Below are positions 6,007 to 8,495 of a stretch of 8,495 bases of DNA, piece after piece. The DNA comes from Methylobacter sp. Lineage in GTDB: Bacteria; Pseudomonadota; Gammaproteobacteria; Methylococcales; Methylomonadaceae. The position numbers were made by a program, and so were the translations under genes. The stretch spans positions 1,082 through 9,576 of the forward strand of contig PMJA01000134.1 of the NCBI GenBank assembly GCA_003158415.1, in the 5' to 3' direction. A model generated the notes under the pieces. The model was given only the letters and a program-made list of their open reading frames with translations. It did not search any database and was not told the DNA's origin. Position 1 is the stretch's first letter; each line of letters opens with the position of its first letter.

Positions 6007-7707
6007 TTATTTGGCCTTTAACTTATCCAGCAAACTAACGGCCGCTTTTTTTTCTGCAAAATCCTGCTCTGCTTTTACCAGGGGTTCCAGTAGGGTTATG
6101 GCTTTTGGGGTGTTGTTATTAGCAACGTAGGCTTCGGCCAGATGAAACTGTATGTCACCTGCTTTGGGCGCTAAGGTGGCGGCTTTTTCAAGCAGGGGCA
6201 GCCCTTCTTTGACTTGGCCTTGTTTGATCAGGATATAACCATAAGTGTCCAGAATTGCAGGCGATTCGGGCGCTTTCTCGTAAGCCCTTTTTGCCAACGC
6301 CAGCGCTCTGGGGTCATTTTTTTGAAAATAAAGCAAAGCCAGATTATTTAAGGCAATGACATTGTCGCTCTGCTCGGTCAGCATCGCGTCATAATGCGCT
6401 TCAGCTTGTTTGAGGTCATTTTGCTGCTGGTAAGTAGTCGCCAGTTTAAAGTGGATATTTAAGTTTTTCTTGTCTTTTTCCAAGGCATCATTCAGCAGCT
6501 TGATGGCTTCGGGTTGTTTTTTCTGGGCGATCATCAAATCAGCCAGGGTAAACAAGACCCTTTCATTCGGCTGGATTTTATAGGCTTGTTGATATTGTTC
6601 AATGGTCTTGTCCAGTTGTTTATCTGCCAGATACACGTCGCCTTTTAACAGTTTGCCCAATATTAACTTTGGAAACTGTTTGTCGATCTTCTCGGCTAAT
6701 TGCAAGGCCTCTGGAGTGCGTTTCAGTTTAATTAAATAGGCGGCTTTAAAAACCAGCGCTTCCGGTTTATCGGGCGCTATCAGGGCTGTTTCGTCCAACA
6801 ACGCGAGTGTCTCTTTTTCTTTGTCGGGGTGTTCGCTCAGTAATCGGGCCAATAAAATCCGGTTGTCGATGTCTTGTTTGTTCTGGTTAATCAGCTTTTG
6901 CAGCGTTTGCTCGGCCAATGGTTTTTTATCATTAACAATTTGAGCTTGCGCAAGCAGATTAAGCGCCAAGGCGTTATCGGGATAACGTTTGTCTAAATCT
7001 TCGCATAATGACAGGATTTTTTCCGGTTGTTTCTGAATGCTATAAAGTTTTCCCAGACTTTTGATGACTTCTACTTCCGTCTTAATATCACCCTTTACTT
7101 TTGACTGCGCTGTCAGTAAAACCTTTTCCGCTTCGGCATTGTCTTTTTGCTTATAAGCTATATCCGCCAGCAGCAGATAAGTATTGATGGCTTTATCATT
7201 GATAGCCAATGCGGTATTGGCAAAATCCTTGGCTTTGTCCAGTTGCCCGGCATCTAAAGCCAGTTTTGACGAACCCAACAGCGCCAGTATATTTTTTGGA
7301 TCCAGTTTAATGGCTTTATCATAGCTTTGTTGCGCCGCAACGGTATCTTTTTTCAGTGTTTCCAACAGCGCTTGTAAGTTATAGTATTCGGGTTCATCCG
7401 GGTTCTTTTTTAATAACTCGGCAATTTTCTTATCGGCGTCGTCAATCTTGTTTTGCTTTAAAAGATCGATCACTTCAAGATAATTGGCTTTTTTGTTGTT
7501 TAATTCCGCTTGTCGCAATGATTCTAACCCTGAGTTGAGTCCTCCCTGTTCACCCGCTTTCGGCGCCAGCTGATCCAAATTGCCAAAATTGTTTTGTTGA
7601 TGATCCAGTGCGTTATAGTTCGCCGCCAACACCAGCGAACTGGAAGCCAGTAAGCCTATTACTATCGCACTAAGACGGTTTTTCGTAATTACATTATTAT
7701 TTTTCAT
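6007..7707 (-). CDS. Exported TPR-repeat protein
   Basis: The 566-residue product begins with a signal peptide: K2, K9 and R11, then a hydrophobic core at about 13-27, with cleavage likely at about 28-29 (LVLAA). The mature protein should be periplasmic or outside the cell. There is no lipobox Cys. After a linker rich in Asn, Gln and Gly (30-72), nearly all the rest is tetratricopeptide repeats of about 34 residues. Clear units lie near 74-104, 105-138, 139-171, 347-380, 415-448, 449-481, 482-515 and 516-549, several with the typical A-x-x-x-Y/L-x-x-A-L-x-x-x-P end. TPR arrays bind protein partners, and no catalytic domain is present. The layout recalls TPR proteins of exopolysaccharide or PEP-CTERM loci, but no such neighbours occur here. 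An AAGG ribosome-binding site (7715-7718) lies 7 bases before the ATG at 7707. Confidence 0.85.
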   Translation of the reverse strand: MKNNNVITKNRLSAIVIGLLASSSLVLAANYNALDHQQNNFGNLDQLAPKAGEQGGLNSGLESLRQAELNNKKANYLEVIDLLKQNKIDDADKKIAELLKKNPDEPEYYNLQALLETLKKDTVAAQQSYDKAIKLDPKNILALLGSSKLALDAGQLDKAKDFANTALAINDKAINTYLLLADIAYKQKDNAEAEKVLLTAQSKVKGDIKTEVEVIKSLGKLYSIQKQPEKILSLCEDLDKRYPDNALALNLLAQAQIVNDKKPLAEQTLQKLINQNKQDIDNRILLARLLSEHPDKEKETLALLDETALIAPDKPEALVFKAAYLIKLKRTPEALQLAEKIDKQFPKLILGKLLKGDVYLADKQLDKTIEQYQQAYKIQPNERVLFTLADLMIAQKKQPEAIKLLNDALEKDKKNLNIHFKLATTYQQQNDLKQAEAHYDAMLTEQSDNVIALNNLALLYFQKNDPRALALAKRAYEKAPESPAILDTYGYILIKQGQVKEGLPLLEKAATLAPKAGDIQFHLAEAYVANNNTPKAITLLEPLVKAEQDFAEKKAAVSLLDKLKAK

Positions 7708-7863
7708 TAGTTTACCTTACGATGTAAAAGTTAATAGATTAGCCGTTTTTTATGCAATGTTTTAGTGTATCCGTTGATCTTATCGTCATTTACCCGAGCC
7801 AATCGTCCTATTGACTGAATATATCATCTTCCTGCAAATTTTACCGTGTTTTTACGCGCTATA

Positions 7864-8337
7864 TCAGTCCTGCTCTCTATAACGGATGGTCAGGCCTTGT
7901 AAAAAATTCCTGATAATCTGGTCGCCGCATTCCCTGTAATTTTTATGCCCTTTTTGCCGGAAAAAAGCGCTGAGTTCGCCTTTGGATATAGCAAAATCGG
8001 CCAGTTTTAGCGTATTCAGCATATCGTCTTCTTTAAAATTTAAGGCGATTCTTAACTTTTTAAGTATGCTGTTATTGGTCAGCGGCTGTTCTGCCGGTTT
8101 CGACTGTCCGTGCGGTGCTTCCAGCACGCCTCTTTTATAAATAATCAAGCCTTTTAAAAAAGCATCCATGCGTTGATTGTCCAGTTCGACATAACCTTCC
8201 TGATTGTCTTTTTTGAGCAGGTGGAGCAGCTCGTCGCGACTGATTTCTACATCGCCTAAGGCAAAGATTTCAATCATGGTTTGGTCGTTAAATTCCAAAG
8301 CGTAGCGCACTCGGCGCAATACATCGTTGTTAATCAT
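7864..8337 (-). CDS. YehS family protein (DUF1456, duplicated domain)
   Basis: The 157-residue protein resembles E. coli YehS (156 residues) over its whole length: NNDVLRRVRYAL at the start, ALGDVE (26-31), FLKGLIIYKRG (60-70), ILKKLRIALNFK.DD (91-105) and HKNYRECGDQ.IRNFL.GL (131-149). It consists of two copies of the same helical domain of about 70 residues, each starting N-N-x-(V/I)-L-(R/K)-x-(V/L)-R and ending FLxGL. The function of the family is not known, and no catalytic residues or membrane segments are seen, so it is probably cytoplasmic. The ATG at 8337 matches the family start, although the ribosome-binding site is poor. It lies 156 bases upstream of the TPR gene on the same strand. 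A palindromic repeat begins 60 bases upstream of its start codon, so its promoter must lie in or near that repeat. Confidence 0.9.
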   Translation of the reverse strand: MINNDVLRRVRYALEFNDQTMIEIFALGDVEISRDELLHLLKKDNQEGYVELDNQRMDAFLKGLIIYKRGVLEAPHGQSKPAEQPLTNNSILKKLRIALNFKEDDMLNTLKLADFAISKGELSAFFRQKGHKNYRECGDQIIRNFLQGLTIRYREQD

Positions 8338-8396
8338 GGTCTGTTATTGATTTTGTGGTGTTTTGTAGGCACGTTTTAAGCGTGATGTGTATAGTA

Positions 8397-8495
8397 TCGT
8401 TCCCACGCTCTGCGTGGGAACGAATCCTGCACCGCTCCAGCGGTGCGAGACGCAGAGCGTCTCTGGCGGCATTCCCACGCAGAGCGTGGGAACGA
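8397..8495. repeat. 99-bp palindromic repeat with 24-bp terminal inverted repeats (MITE/REP-like)
   Basis: Bases 8397-8420 are the exact reverse complement of 8472-8495, beginning TCGTTCCCACGC at each outer end. Four perfect stem-loops fill the unit: 8397-8423 (12-bp arms, TCT loop), 8429-8446 (8-bp arms), 8447-8463 (7-bp arms, AGA loop) and 8472-8492 (9-bp arms, AGA loop). The 11-base core ACGCAGAGCGT appears three times (8405-8415 inverted, 8450-8460, 8477-8487), pointing to internal duplication. There is no room for a transposase, so it would be non-autonomous. The last base of the window is the last base of the right terminal repeat. The element may therefore continue, and a target-site duplication cannot be checked. 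I recall this motif as a dispersed repeat in several gammaproteobacterial genomes, but no search was run. Confidence 0.8.

Noticed and set aside
7708..7863. Promoter or terminator between the YehS-like and TPR genes
   Set aside because: The best pair on the minus strand (TTGCAT at 7752-7757, TATTAA at 7731-7736) has a 15-base spacer and is weak. No hairpin with a T-run is present, so nothing beyond the TPR ribosome-binding site is called.
8397..8495. CRISPR-like or attC-like array at the right edge
   Set aside because: The repeated 11-base cores are unevenly spaced, occur in both orientations and are parts of hairpins. There are no regular unique spacers, and a terminal-inverted-repeat element explains the pattern better.

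Overview
The window looks like a chromosomal housekeeping segment of a gammaproteobacterium. The divergent pair rplU / polyprenyl diphosphate synthase at the left edge has the same arrangement as in Escherichia coli. The YcgN-like and YehS-like proteins also match E. coli families closely, although neighbours and codon use are not enteric. A methanotroph of the Methylococcales, or a related environmental gammaproteobacterium, is a reasonable guess. That guess rests partly on the GTTCCCACGC-type palindromic repeat at the right edge, which I remember as common in such genomes. No sequence search was possible.

Layout, left to right. Bases 1-126 (minus) encode the first 42 residues of ribosomal protein L21, with a near-consensus sigma70 promoter at 174-202. 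Two inverted repeats (265-291 and 304-324) lie between it and ispB (390-1400, plus), which makes the ubiquinone side-chain precursor. An unrecognised membrane-anchored protein (1476-1946, plus) follows. It converges on a YcgN-family cysteine-cluster protein (1992-2420, minus). That gene is divergent from nadE (2629-4239, plus), a glutamine-dependent NAD+ synthetase, and each has a plausible promoter in the 208-bp gap. nadE meets an NhaD-family transporter gene (4241-5689, minus) tail to tail, with one base between the stop codons.

The right part is all on the minus strand. A 317-bp gap with a strong inverted repeat near the transporter gene separates it from an exported TPR-repeat protein (6007-7707). 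A YehS/DUF1456 protein (7864-8337) lies upstream of that. The window ends on a 99-bp palindromic repeat (8397-8495) with perfect 24-bp terminal inverted repeats and four predicted stem-loops.

The genes do not form one pathway. L21, IspB and NadE are core functions (translation, quinone synthesis, NAD+ synthesis), and the others are membrane, envelope or unknown-function genes. I saw no clear new multi-gene system. The most notable signals are the NhaD-family protein, in which the two carboxylates I associate with cation transport appear to be replaced by Asn and Gly, and the compact repeat at the right edge.
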